Assembly: GCA_002501855.1 (NCBI GenBank)
Contig: DAOM01000059.1
Coordinates: 1-32,109, forward strand
DNA length: 32,109 nucleotides
Source: Candidatus Nitrosopolaris nunavutensis
Lineage (GTDB): Archaea > Thermoproteota > Nitrososphaeria > Nitrososphaerales > Nitrososphaeraceae
Reading direction: 5' to 3'
The notes under the pieces are model-generated. The model searched no databases, had not been told where the DNA came from, and was given only the letters and a program-made list of their open reading frames with translations. A program made the translations under genes and the position numbers. Shown here one piece after another: positions 1-8,227 of this stretch; within the stretch, counting starts at the first letter, position 1, and each line of letters starts with the position of its first letter.

Positions 1-1059
1 GTAACCCATGGATTCGTTGGTGCAGACCTTGAATACTTGTGCAAGGAAGCAGCCATGAAATGTTTGAGAAGATTGCTGCCTGAACTTAATTTGGAAGACG
101 AGAAACTTGCACCAGAAGTATTGGATAAGTTAGTAGTAACCATGAGTGACTTTGACAACTCGATCAAGGATATAATGCCGTCAGCTTTGCGAGAAGTCTA
201 CTTAGAATCACCAGATATCCCATGGACAGCGATAGGCGGTCTAGAAGAAGTCAAGCGCGAATTGCAGGAAGCAGTAGAATGGCCTTTGAGATATCCAAAT
301 TTGTACAAGGAATTGAGTCATTCTATTCCTAAAGGAATTCTACTACACGGGCCTTCAGGTACAGGTAAGACTATGCTTGCAAAAGCAGTAGCTACAGAGT
401 CTGAAGCCAACTTTATTAGCGTAAAAGGACCCGAATTGATTTCCAAGTGGGTTGGGGAATCTGAGAGAGGTATCAGAGAAATATTCAGAAGAGCGAGACA
501 AGCCTCTCCTTGTGTGATATTCTTTGACGAAATTGATTCTATTGCTCCTACTAGAGGAGGAGGGATGGAAGGAGGTGTACATTCAAGTACTGAAAGAATG
601 GTATCTCAGTTGCTTACTGAGATGGACGGTATACAGAAGGATATTCATGGAGTCGTAGTCCTTGCCGCGACTAACAGAGTTGACATGATTGATACGGCCT
701 TATTAAGGCCAGGACGATTTGACAAGATCGTATATGTGCCAAAACCTGACGTAAAGACAAGGCAGAAAATTCTTGAAATACATACAAAAGGTAAACCTTT
801 AGGTCGAGATATAGATTTAAAGCGAATAGCAGAGGTGACTGAGGGATTTAGCGGCGCAGATGTTTCAGCGGTTGCTAATACTGCAGTCTCTCTGGTACTG
901 CATGAATACCTTGCAAAGTACTCTACGCCGGAAGAAGCAGCAAAACATTCGTCAGAAGCACTTGTTTCAATGCAGCACTTTGAGGAATCAGTCAAGAAGA
1001 TAAGGATTCAAAGAGAAATGAAGCCTCAAGAGAGAACCACTCTATCACAATATGGATAA
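1..1059 (+). CDS. cdc48: Cdc48/p97-type AAA+ ATPase, C-terminal part (gene enters from left edge)
   Basis: The reading frame is open from the first base, so the start, the N domain and most of the first ATPase domain lie outside the window. What remains is the end of D1 ([10 protein letters not shown] helix region) and the complete D2 ATPase. D2 shows Walker A (GPSGTGKT, bases 349-372), Walker B (FFDEID, about 520-540), sensor-1 (AATNR) and arginine-finger region (RPGRFDK). Family members are hexameric unfoldases that extract proteins and can feed the proteasome; a proteasome beta gene lies about 3.8 kb away. The protein ends in QYG, with a penultimate tyrosine but no hydrophobic residue before it, so it only partly resembles the HbYX proteasome-docking tail. 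An imperfect inverted repeat (1053-1071) overlaps the stop codon. Confidence 0.95.
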   Translation, partial: VTHGFVGADLEYLCKEAAMKCLRRLLPELNLEDEKLAPEVLDKLVVTMSDFDNSIKDIMPSALREVYLESPDIPWTAIGGLEEVKRELQEAVEWPLRYPNLYKELSHSIPKGILLHGPSGTGKTMLAKAVATESEANFISVKGPELISKWVGESERGIREIFRRARQASPCVIFFDEIDSIAPTRGGGMEGGVHSSTERMVSQLLTEMDGIQKDIHGVVVLAATNRVDMIDTALLRPGRFDKIVYVPKPDVKTRQKILEIHTKGKPLGRDIDLKRIAEVTEGFSGADVSAVANTAVSLVLHEYLAKYSTPEEAAKHSSEALVSMQHFEESVKKIRIQREMKPQERTTLSQYG

Positions 1060-1195
1060 TATTATAATATCCGTATAGGTAGCGTACCTAACTTGTGTTT
1101 TTTCCTTCTCAAACTTCACCATGTATTTACAATATTGTTTAATAGAATATTGATCTGGAGCTTTATATTGCATTAGATGAGATGACATTGATGTC

Positions 1196-1363
1196 ATGGC
1201 CACAATAAGCGAACACCAAGAAAGATATGGTTGGTGGCTAAATGAATTGGATTCACTGGGTATCAGTACGAAGAGAATAAGCGAGCTTACTGATTTGAAG
1301 GAAATCCGCAACCTGACTGAGAATATAAAACAAGCCTTTTATCAGGACTATGAGACCGAATGA
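1196..1363 (+). CDS. small hypothetical protein, 55 residues
   Basis: A 55-codon ORF starts at ATG 1196 (MATISEHQERYGWW...) and ends at TGA 1361-1363. It is mostly charged and amphipathic, with a Trp-Trp pair and a tail rich in Glu and Gln; no known domain is recognised. A TATA-like stretch (TTTATAT, 1162-1168) lies about 30 bases upstream, and an in-frame stop sits at 1178-1180, so a nearly leaderless transcript starting at this ATG is plausible. The amino-acid composition looks coding, and the opposite-strand frame over the same bases does not. The evidence for a real gene is promoter spacing and composition only. Confidence 0.55.
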   Translation: MATISEHQERYGWWLNELDSLGISTKRISELTDLKEIRNLTENIKQAFYQDYETE

Positions 1364-1378
1364 TACGATATAATATGA

Positions 1379-1565
1379 AATGAATGCTAATGTAAACTTC
1401 TACGGTTTCTAGTTCGAAAATTCGGAAACGATGAGATTATTCTGTACGAGGCTATTCGCACGAATATTTCTAAGACAGAAGCATCTATTAGTGTTGTAGC
1501 AAAGGCACGTGGTCGTAGAGAGAAAAATAAAAGGAAGGTGATACTACCAGGAAATGATATCGCAA
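1379..1565 (+). other. open, coding-like fragment without a start, abutting the tRNA 3' end
   Basis: One plus-strand frame is open from just after a TAA near 1388 through the tRNA. It reads plausibly as protein in its middle part (for example NDEIILYEAIRTN then VVAKARGRREKNKR), but it has no ATG, GTG or TTG start and would run into the tRNA gene. It may be a gene scrap left next to the tRNA, or simply a chance open frame. No family is recognised. Confidence 0.2.
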
Positions 1566-1656
1566 TGGACCGGGTGGGATTCGAACCCACGACCACCTAC
1601 GTTTCCTCTGCCATGGCATGCAAGGCAGGTATTCTACCGGACTAAACCACCGGCCC
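1566..1656 (-). tRNA. tRNA-Ala (anticodon TGC) with a 17-base intron
   Basis: The minus strand folds as a tRNA. Acceptor arms are GGGCCGG and CCGGTCC with discriminator A at 1566; the T arm is GTGGG-TTCGAAT-CCCAC. The acceptor carries a G3-U70 pair, the alanine identity element. The anticodon stem CCTGC (1625-1629) pairs with GTAGG (1596-1600) only if 17 bases (1602-1618) are removed between positions 37 and 38, the usual archaeal intron site. The mature length is then 74 nt with a five-base variable loop. The anticodon TGC is at 1620-1622. CCA is not encoded. Reading GCA (Cys) instead would need an irregular variable loop, and Cys does not fit the G3-U70 pair and A73. Confidence 0.9.
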
Positions 1657-1677
1657 TCGGCGTTATGCTTCGTAGAT

Positions 1678-1689
1678 GATATTTTAATC
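1678..1689 (-). promoter_or_regulatory. TATA-like promoter of the tRNA gene
   Basis: On the minus strand this reads GATTAAAATATC. Its centre is about 26-28 bases before the tRNA 5' end (1656), the standard archaeal TATA to start-site distance. Confidence 0.5.
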
Positions 1690-2106
1690 TTTTATTTTCC
1701 ATTGCCCTAGATTGATGGGCTTGGGTTGTCACTGTAGTATAGAGCGAGATAAATCCAAGTAACGCCCTTAAAATATTTATTGCTACTACGTTTCGCAGAA
1801 TCGATTTGTACGAAGTTTGAGTTTCAGCTGAAATGAGCAAGAGAAAAGAATCCTACTCTAATGCTAAGGTCGCCATGTGCATACGGAAAATCGTATAGTA
1901 AGAACACATGACCAACCCCACAGCCTCCTAGAATAGGGATACCATTTGGCCGCCGCTATAAGAGTGACCGAAAGAATGAATTCCCGAGCCCTTACGGCTT
2001 GCAGATATCAAGTCTCAAGCGTTAACAAATTCGGTACTTTAACAGTAACTCACTAACAACAAAATTCTTTCCACAAGAAATAAGTTGGAGTATTTCGGTA
2101 CTACCT
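1690..2106. other. intergenic region with hairpins; possible structured RNA
   Basis: No convincing gene is seen in this stretch. Bases 1868-1913 hold a nested inverted repeat: CATGTG...CACATG outside ATACG...CGTAT, with GGT/ACC continuing the stem below a bulge. A second hairpin at about 1985-2001 (CGAGCC-CTTAC-GGCTTG) needs a G-U pair on the plus strand only, which hints that plus would be the RNA strand. GC content (about 45-48%) is a little above the surroundings. I do not recognise SRP RNA, RNase P RNA or 5S rRNA signatures. Confidence 0.25.
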
Positions 2107-2409
2107 ATGTTGTCATTCTTCGGAGGAAATCCTAGCGGAAATGTCGATAAAAGTAAGTACGAGCATCTTACGATGAGTATAAGACAAACAGTCCTCGAAA
2201 GGGCACATCGTCGGTGTCAAGAGTGTTCTGTGAAGTTTAGTCCAAGTGTCCATCCTAATTTTGAGCATATAAACGGATCTTTGAAAGACAATCGACCAAT
2301 TAATCTACGTGCCTTATGTCCAGAATGTTTCAAATCGGTAGCAAAGAAAGAAAATCGCAAGGGAATCCTTGGGAATATTCGCTACACAATTGGAGGCATG
2401 CTAAAGTAG
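2107..2409 (+). CDS. small HNH-like zinc protein
   Basis: The 100-residue protein carries the outline of an HNH endonuclease: CQEC (about residues 38-41), then EHINGSLKDNRPINLRALC, then CPEC (about 74-77). The two CxxC pairs would bind a structural zinc, and the first His and the Asn of the HNH signature are present. The final catalytic or metal-binding His that normally follows the second CxxC is Phe here (CPECF), so nuclease activity is doubtful. The start at 2107 is the first ATG; a later in-frame ATG at 2173 would still keep the zinc region. There is no operon partner; leuD is convergent downstream. It may be a DNA-binding relative rather than an enzyme. Confidence 0.7.
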   Translation: MLSFFGGNPSGNVDKSKYEHLTMSIRQTVLERAHRRCQECSVKFSPSVHPNFEHINGSLKDNRPINLRALCPECFKSVAKKENRKGILGNIRYTIGGMLK

Positions 2410-2580
2410 GGAAATACAGCCAGACGCACACTATAGACTCATAAAGCTATTGAAGGGATTCAGAAGCAAGCCACTAGATTTACAAGAACACTTGTCTATG
2501 GACACCATCCGTTATTACTTCTATTGCATTTCCTTTTCCTTCTCTTGGCGCTCGAATGTAAGGCAGAGTTTCACACTTTA

Positions 2581-3180
2581 TTAACGGATTTTCCAGTGGT
2601 CAGAGGTAGAATTCTTCTTTTCATATTCCGCAATTTGGGACTCCATTTTCAAGGTAATGTCTATATCATCTAAACCCTCGAGCAATTTCTTTTTTCTTGA
2701 CTCATTTATTTGAAAATGTAGGATTTTATGAGCAACTAACACCTCTTGTACGGCCAAATCTATCTTGATCTCTTCATCATAGGCGTCTCTAATCAAATAC
2801 TCTACATCTGAGGCGTTCAATTTGATTGGCAAAATTCCATTTTTAAAACAATTGCTATAAAAGATGTCAGCAAAGGATGGTGCTATTATTGCCTTGAATC
2901 CGTAATCTTCGAGCGCCCACACTGCATGTTCACGAGAACTGCCACTGCCAAAGTTATCACGTGTCACCAATATCTCTCGTCCTTGATATTTCGGATCATT
3001 TAATACAAAATTGGGTTTCAGCTCACCATTCTTATCAAAGCGCCAATCATAAAATAAGTATTTGCCATAGCCGGTCCTTTGAACCAATTTGAGAAACTGC
3101 TTAGGGATTATTTGATCCGTATCTATGTTGGCCATATCAAGCGGTGTAGCTTTGCTTTTTATGATTCTAACAGGCTCCAT
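2581..3180 (-). CDS. leuD: 3-isopropylmalate dehydratase small subunit
   Basis: This subunit pairs with LeuC to isomerise 2-isopropylmalate to 3-isopropylmalate in leucine synthesis. The protein begins MEPVRIIKSKATPLDMANIDTD and contains the swivel-domain signature GSGSSREHA. At 199 residues it matches the longer bacterial LeuD type rather than the roughly 165-residue archaeal homoaconitase-like type. A longer frame reaches 3228 and overlaps leuC, but ATG 3180 is preferred: alignment to the family starts there, and a GGGGG Shine-Dalgarno-like run lies about eight bases before it. leuC ends 38 bases upstream, so the two are one operon. Confidence 0.95.
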   Translation of the reverse strand: MEPVRIIKSKATPLDMANIDTDQIIPKQFLKLVQRTGYGKYLFYDWRFDKNGELKPNFVLNDPKYQGREILVTRDNFGSGSSREHAVWALEDYGFKAIIAPSFADIFYSNCFKNGILPIKLNASDVEYLIRDAYDEEIKIDLAVQEVLVAHKILHFQINESRKKKLLEGLDDIDITLKMESQIAEYEKKNSTSDHWKIR

Positions 3181-3218
3181 TCTGGTGTCCCCCATGCGTA
3201 ATTTTATCCTGAGCTTAC

Positions 3219-4643
3219 CTATAACCAATCTCTAATGTCGACAAAATGACCTTCGATCGCAGCGGCTGCTGCCATAACTGGACTGACAAGGTGTGTTCTA
3301 CCGCCTGTTCCTTGTCGTCCTTCAAAGTTACGATTCGACGTACTGGCACATCTTTCGCTAGGAGCAAGAATATCGGGGTTCATTCCAAGGCACATACTGC
3401 AACCCGACTCTCGCCATTCGAATCCAGCAGCCATAAAGATTTTATCCAGTCCCAGCTGTTCAGCTTCCCTCTTTACTTTTTGTGAACCAGGCACTACCAT
3501 CGCCCTAACGTTCGGTGATACTTTTCTTCCCTTTGCAATGGTCGAAGCTTCTAATAAGTCTCCTAGCCTGCTGTTAGTACACGACCCGATGAATACACGA
3601 GCAATCGGAATCTCTACTATAGGAGTCCCCGGTTCAAGCGCCATATAATCCAGAGCGCGGAACGCAGCTTTTCTCTCATTTTCACTTCCTTTTGCAAAAT
3701 CGGCTGGGAAGGGAATAGTTTCAGTGACATCTACTACCATCGATGGGTTAGTTCCCCAACTGACCTGTGGTGCAAGATGATCTACATTCAAAATAAAAGA
3801 CTCGTCGAACCGTGCATTAGGATCTGTCGTCAAATTTTCTTCCCAGAATTCCATCATTTTTTCGAACTGTTCTCCTTGAGGGGCATATCTTCGTCCCCTG
3901 ATATACTCGAAAGTAGTCCTATCAGGGGCTATCAATCCTGCTCTTGCGCCAGCCTCAACAGACATATTGCAAATAGTCATTCTCTCTTCCATAGAAAATT
4001 TGGATATAGTTTCGCCCCGGTATTCTATCACTGTACTTGTTGCTCCAGAAGTACCTATTTGGCGGATAAGGGAAAGTATCACGTCCTTGGCAGTTACTGC
4101 ATGTGGATTTCTAGGACTACCGACGATATTTATTGCAAAAGTTTTTGGTTTATCCATCCATAAGCACTGAGTGGCTAATACATGCTCGACCTCACTTGTC
4201 CCTATACCGAATGCAATAGTGCCAAAGGCACCGTGTGTTGAAGTGTGGCTATCGCCGCAAACGATCGTTGTTCCAGGGAGAGTTATTCCTAGCTCTGGAG
4301 CAATAATATGTACAATGCCTTGATCTGGGCTATTGACATCAAAGAGAGTTACTCCGAAGTCTTTACAGTTTTGTTCCAATCTTTGGATCTGTAGAGATGA
4401 TGTAGGATCGACAATCGGAAGTGACCTATTGTCTGTCGGTACATTATGATCCATCGTTGCAAATGTCAGGTCCGGTCTCCTGACAGTCCTGCCTGTTGTT
4501 CGGAGACCGGCAAATGCTTGAGGGGACGTAACTTCGTGGATCAAGTGTCTGTCAATATATAACAGCGACGGTCCTTGTTCGCTTTCATTTCCGGGTCCTA
4601 CAACATGACTGTCCCAGATCTTCTCAAATAGCGTTTCAGACAT
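3219..4643 (-). CDS. leuC: 3-isopropylmalate dehydratase large subunit
   Basis: This is the aconitase-family catalytic subunit of isopropylmalate isomerase. The [4Fe-4S] ligands are visible in GSCTNSR and in GCSMCLGMN. Substrate and fold motifs [23 protein letters not shown] and [12 protein letters not shown] follow the Escherichia coli-type LeuC order. From ATG 4643 ([15 protein letters not shown]) the product is 474 residues, as expected for the family. An upstream TTG at 4709 would add 22 residues with no family match. A TATA-like AATATATT at 4671-4678 is correctly placed for a short leader before ATG 4643. leuD follows in the operon, and psmB is divergent. Together with the long LeuD, the pair looks bacterial in type, suggesting old lateral acquisition. 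Confidence 0.95.
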   Translation of the reverse strand: MSETLFEKIWDSHVVGPGNESEQGPSLLYIDRHLIHEVTSPQAFAGLRTTGRTVRRPDLTFATMDHNVPTDNRSLPIVDPTSSLQIQRLEQNCKDFGVTLFDVNSPDQGIVHIIAPELGITLPGTTIVCGDSHTSTHGAFGTIAFGIGTSEVEHVLATQCLWMDKPKTFAINIVGSPRNPHAVTAKDVILSLIRQIGTSGATSTVIEYRGETISKFSMEERMTICNMSVEAGARAGLIAPDRTTFEYIRGRRYAPQGEQFEKMMEFWEENLTTDPNARFDESFILNVDHLAPQVSWGTNPSMVVDVTETIPFPADFAKGSENERKAAFRALDYMALEPGTPIVEIPIARVFIGSCTNSRLGDLLEASTIAKGRKVSPNVRAMVVPGSQKVKREAEQLGLDKIFMAAGFEWRESGCSMCLGMNPDILAPSERCASTSNRNFEGRQGTGGRTHLVSPVMAAAAAIEGHFVDIRDWL

Positions 4644-4670
4644 GAGCTTATCTTTAATTAACTGAGCTGA

Positions 4671-4678
4671 AATATATT
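4671..4678 (-). promoter_or_regulatory. TATA-like promoter of leuCD
   Basis: AATATATT is centred about 32 bases before leuC ATG 4643, which predicts a start site near 4649. A second AT-rich stretch at 4733-4742 would instead suit the TTG start at 4709; the first is preferred because it agrees with protein homology. Confidence 0.45.
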
Positions 4679-4832
4679 CATTGGCGGTTATCGCAACTTC
4701 AGATGCCAATCACCAGTACAATATAATCTGTTCATATTATATGCGTCATGTCTCATCCCCGATGGAATCATTTTATTATGAGCAATATTTTTGAGAATAC
4801 TTAAATCTGGTAACGATTCTGATACTCGTAAT

Positions 4833-5492
4833 ATGCGTTCGCAGGATAATCGATACGAAGAATATATTGCAGAGCACATCAGAAAAGGAACGACTACTTG
4901 TGCCTTGACTTGCAAGGACGGAGTAGTGTTAGCTGCTGACACAAGGGCAAGCGCCGGTCTATTTATTGCAGATAGACATGTAATGAAAATTCAAAGAGTT
5001 GATAATCACCTGGGTATGACTATTGCAGGGGGAGTAGCAGACGCCCAAAATCTTGTTGATATTATGCGTTACAATGCAAATATCTACAGGATTTCGAACA
5101 AAGAACCAATACCTGTCAAGTCTGCCGCTAGACTCTGTTCTAACGTATTATTCAATCAGCGATACTTTCCTTACTACGTGCAGATAATCCTCGCTGGTTT
5201 CGACAGTCAGGGAGAAGGTCAGATTTACAATATTGACCTCTTCGGTTCAATGACAAGCGATAAGTTCATCGCTACAGGTAGCGGCTCACCAGTGGCGTAT
5301 GGTTACCTTGAAGCGGAATTCAAGGCAGATTTAGGTGTGAATGACGCGTACAAAGTAGCCGTCCAGTCAATTGCAGCGGCGATTAGAAGGAATGCGGGTA
5401 CCGGTGACGGCATAAATGTGGTTATTATAGATAGAAACGGATATCGTGAGCTGTCCAAGGAAACTAAAGCGGCTGTCGGGGCGGTTTTTTAG
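4833..5492 (+). CDS. psmB: 20S proteasome beta subunit
   Basis: This is the catalytic subunit of the archaeal 20S proteasome. The start chosen is ATG 4833 (MRSQDNRYEEY), because a TATA-like ACTTAAAT at 4799-4806 predicts a transcript beginning near 4829; an in-frame TTG at 4791 is less likely. This gives a 19-residue propeptide ending KG, followed by TTTCALT. Counting the first Thr as T1, the catalytic partners D17 (in AADTRAS) and K33 (in RHVMK) are both present, so the subunit should self-process and be active. No alpha subunit lies in the window. A Cdc48 ATPase at the left edge is a possible partner unfoldase. Confidence 0.95.
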   Translation: MRSQDNRYEEYIAEHIRKGTTTCALTCKDGVVLAADTRASAGLFIADRHVMKIQRVDNHLGMTIAGGVADAQNLVDIMRYNANIYRISNKEPIPVKSAARLCSNVLFNQRYFPYYVQIILAGFDSQGEGQIYNIDLFGSMTSDKFIATGSGSPVAYGYLEAEFKADLGVNDAYKVAVQSIAAAIRRNAGTGDGINVVIIDRNGYRELSKETKAAVGAVF

Positions 5493-5741
5493 GACATTCC
5501 TCGCGGGTAGACGATGATCGGTGTAATCCTGATCTGTAAAGTAGTAACCTTAATTTAGTTTTCAAACCGAATTAACAGTGTGTGATTATCGTTAGACTTT
5601 TAACTTATTTCCTATTTAAGGAAGGTGATACTTTATCAAAACATATCTCCTGTTAGACATTTCTCCGAACAAGGTAAGTTAAAAAAATCAGAAGCAATGT
5701 GACCAATTTTTTAATAATCGTGCAATCTGGGTACACCCTGG

Positions 5742-5852
5742 GTAGTAGAGGATAGATGTACGTGATAAGTAACTAAAAAACAAAAGCGTACCGGGGGTTA
5801 TAATTGTTAGCTCGATCTCTGTTGCTCCACCCTGTTTTGACTCCTCTACTAC
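5742..5852. repeat. 11-base inverted repeat, 100 bases apart
   Basis: GTAGTAGAGGA (5742-5752) is the exact reverse complement of TCCTCTACTAC (5842-5852). The repeat CACCCTG also occurs near both arms in direct orientation. The right arm overlaps the presumed stop of the decayed gene 5849-6907. From 5493 to 5741 I see only AT-rich intergenic sequence. Confidence 0.4.
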
Positions 5853-6907
5853 TTATCTTTCCACGTTCGAACACTATGAATTTTACGGGCTAGTGATTTC
5901 GTAGTTACTATCCGGATTAGAACATTTTGCTAAGAGACAAGATCTCTTTTAACTCTGTACAATTTCTTGTTCTTTCCATCAATTATCTTCAAATTTCTTT
6001 CGAATGAAATGAATAGTTCTGTTACACGCGCAGCCACAAATAAGCAGCTACGTTTGTACATGATTTCCTCAGGCAAAATATTATGCTGCATTCACTCTTG
6101 GACAGACATTTCAAATCCAGTATAATCTCTGACAGGTTTAGGAGAGTTCCGATGAACCATCTATCGAAAGGTCTTTGCTCCAGGATTCGGAATGAATTCG
6201 CAAGAGATTGTGAGGAAAAATAACTCTATCAACCACCGTACCAATTCCGCGAAATCCCTCTCATCTCTAATTCCTAATGCTGACCTCAAATAGCTTGCTT
6301 TCGTGAGTCTTTCTAAGAAGATAGGAGAAATCTCTACTATTTCCTTGGAATGTTATACCTTTCTAGGATCTATGGAAGTGGCACACATCGCATCCTCAGG
6401 AAAACATCCGCGAGTGATTGTCGAACTATCGACTTTCACTTTTATACGGAATACAAATAGTGGCACCTGAACAAAGAAACAAGAACGGTCATGAGTATTT
6501 GTTCTTTCTATTTCTGGTATCGAAGCTCCCACAATTTGATAGAGGAAAATCTATTCTCTGGAGGATTCTTTAACACTGCGAGTGGATTAATAGATGAGAC
6601 ATATTATTCAGCGTCAAAATAAACACGGTTACCAAAAAAGTAAACGAGTTTATTCTTTGATTCCTTGCATGTGTACTCTAAGTTCCAGTTTTTTTGTGCT
6701 TGAATCGGCGGTAGTCTCAAGATACGAAGAGGCAGCTTTGAATTCCGGAGTTTGAGTTCGGCCAACGACATTGTGATGTCTTTGCTGAAGGAAAAACCGG
6801 CATACTGTTTATATCGCCAGTCGATTTCTACGACATAAAGGCGCTTATCGATTTTACCTCAGTGCTGGAAATTATTGGTCCATGAGAGAATCGGATTTAA
6901 TACCCAT
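5849..6907 (-). pseudogene. decayed gene of unknown family, about 350 codons
   Basis: The 1.5 kb between psmB and the next gene holds a degraded minus-strand gene. ATG 6907 lies about 28 bases after a TATA-like AATATATA (about 6931-6938). Its frame soon hits TAA. The shifted frame then reads well from about 6858 to a TAA at 6604-6606 (RLYVVEIDWRYKQYAGFSF, later NKLVYFFGNRVYFDAE) and onward past that stop (NPLAVLKNPPENRFSS). From about 6538 the first frame resumes (VPLFVFRIKVKVDSS, ITRGCFPEDAMCATSIDPR, KEIVEISPIFLERLTKASYL, DFAELVRWLIELFF). It is broken by TAA 6353-6355, TAG 6161-6163, TGA 6092-6094 and TAG 5930-5932, and would end at TAG 5849. Long coding-like runs between isolated stops indicate an old gene with nonsense and frameshift mutations. 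No domain is recognised. Confidence 0.7.
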
Positions 6908-7047
6908 GATTTTAAGTGTGAGAAATCAGTATATATTCATTAGTAGCCTACGTATAGCCTGCTTGAATTAGTGTGTACACATATTAGCTGTTTAGTTATT
7001 CAATTATGACATTGCAGTTTAACGATATTTTATTACTTTTATTTAGG

Positions 7048-7704
7048 ATGACTGGCTTTAGCAGTAACTGGGTTAGAGAACGCAAGCCAAATGCACCTGA
7101 GCGAATAAGAGAAAGCGTGAGAGTACAGAAACCACTCAAACCAACGATTGATTCAACAAAGAACAAAGTTCATCTCCAAAATCAGAAGCTAGATACAACC
7201 CTAGAGAAATTAAAAGGAAAAGAAAAATCCCTTTTCAATCAAATCATCTTAAATGTTCAGAAACATGATATGCCTCAGGGAAAGATGTTATCGAATGAAC
7301 TAGCACAGGTTAAGAAGACGATAAAAACGGTCTCGCAATTTAAAATGGCTCTCGAACAGGTACATTTCAGATTGGAATCGACAAGTGACATGGGAGATGT
7401 AATGAGCGCCGTAGGACCAGCGATGGGCGCATTGAAAAGGGTAAAATCGGGAATGTCGGACGTAATGCCTGAGATAGACACAGAATTGGGAGAAATCAAT
7501 GGAGTCTTTAATGATATCGTGATGAACGCTGGAGAGATTGGTACTACATCATTTGCGTTTAATGTCAGTGGCGAAGAGACTGACAAAATATTGGCAGAGG
7601 CAAATGCAGTTGCGGAGCAAAGAACCAGTGATAACTTCCCAGATATTCCGATGGGAACATTTGGCAGGGCCTCCAGATCGTCTGTAAATGAACATTCACA
7701 ATAA
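7048..7704 (+). CDS. cdvB: CdvB-type ESCRT-III (Snf7-like) cell-division protein, paralog 1
   Basis: The protein has the archaeal ESCRT-III layout: a basic N-terminal region (LKPTIDSTKNKVHLQNQKLD), long helices with KGKEKSLFNQII and NELAQVKKTIKTV, and an acidic C-terminal part (AEANAVAEQR, then FPDIP). CdvB proteins polymerise at the division site with CdvC ATPase in crenarchaea; thaumarchaea carry several paralogs. ATG 7048 (MTGFSSNW) is chosen over TTG/ATG 7006 because FSxNW is the usual N-terminus and a TATA-like stretch lies at about 7022-7031, giving 218 residues. The promoter region is shared with the decayed gene on the other strand. A second paralog is at 23823-24446. No cdvA or cdvC is visible here. 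Confidence 0.85.
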   Translation: MTGFSSNWVRERKPNAPERIRESVRVQKPLKPTIDSTKNKVHLQNQKLDTTLEKLKGKEKSLFNQIILNVQKHDMPQGKMLSNELAQVKKTIKTVSQFKMALEQVHFRLESTSDMGDVMSAVGPAMGALKRVKSGMSDVMPEIDTELGEINGVFNDIVMNAGEIGTTSFAFNVSGEETDKILAEANAVAEQRTSDNFPDIPMGTFGRASRSSVNEHSQ

Positions 7705-7727
7705 AAATAACGTCAAAGAATCGCTAA

Positions 7728-7749
7728 TTTTTTCGCTGGGATTTTTTTT
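7728..7749 (+). terminator. poly-T terminator after cdvB paralog 1
   Basis: Runs of six T (7728-7733) and eight T (7742-7749) begin 24 bases after the stop codon. Such T-runs without a stem are the usual archaeal terminator. Confidence 0.6.
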
Positions 7750-7832
7750 ACAGCTCGTCCTGCCTAGCGTGGTGACATGGACTAAGGAGAAAACTGTTAT
7801 TATAGCCTCGAACATATAGCGTAAATTTGGTT

Positions 7833-8171
7833 ATGGGCAAAAAAAAGAATTCCGGGGTTATAATAATCTCTACATTTCCCACTGAAGAATCCTTAAGAGA
7901 GATAGCTACAGATGTGATTGTTAATAAAAAAATATGCGCATGTGTTAATTATACAAAGATCCGATCCTTATACTTTTGGCAGAATAAACTTGAGGATCAT
8001 GCAGAATTCATTACACTGTTCAAGACAACAGATCAACGTTCAGAAGAATTAAAAGCAGAAATAGAGAAAAGACACCCCTACGAAATTCCTGAAGTAGTAG
8101 AATTGAAGATGAATGACGTCTCTGAATCTTACGTGGCTTGGATGGCACTATCAACTAATAGTGTTATTTAG
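7833..8171 (+). CDS. cutA: CutA1-family protein
   Basis: The 112-residue product has the CutA1 pattern: a first strand (GVIIISTFPTEESLREIA), the central CACVNYTKIRSLYFWQNKLE, then FKTTDQRSEELKAEIEKRHPYEIPEVVEL. CutA1 proteins are very stable ferredoxin-fold trimers. They were linked to divalent-metal tolerance in bacteria, but their general role is unclear. ATG 7833 is chosen: a TATA-like TTATTATA at about 7797-7804 predicts a start near 7828, and the alternative TTG is only two codons earlier. It is transcribed alone and is convergent with pelA, with a 56-base gap. Confidence 0.9.
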   Translation: MGKKKNSGVIIISTFPTEESLREIATDVIVNKKICACVNYTKIRSLYFWQNKLEDHAEFITLFKTTDQRSEELKAEIEKRHPYEIPEVVELKMNDVSESYVAWMALSTNSVI

Positions 8172-8227
8172 ACAAATAACAATGGCATGACACACTGGAG
8201 ATAAAACGAATGGATTGCACTTCTTAT

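Noticed and set aside
355..995. Minus-strand ORFs of 75 and 116 codons under cdc48
   Set aside because: They are antisense to a clear AAA ATPase and have no protein-like features.
1411..1565. Possible Alba-like fragment (KARGR) beside the tRNA
   Set aside because: KARGR recalls the Alba IKARG motif, but the surrounding residues do not fit Alba and there is no start codon.
1634..1840. 68-codon minus-strand ORF
   Set aside because: It runs into the tRNA-Ala gene and covers its promoter; the tRNA explains the region better.
3777..4163. 128-codon plus-strand ORF
   Set aside because: It is antisense to leuC, whose active-site motifs are all present.
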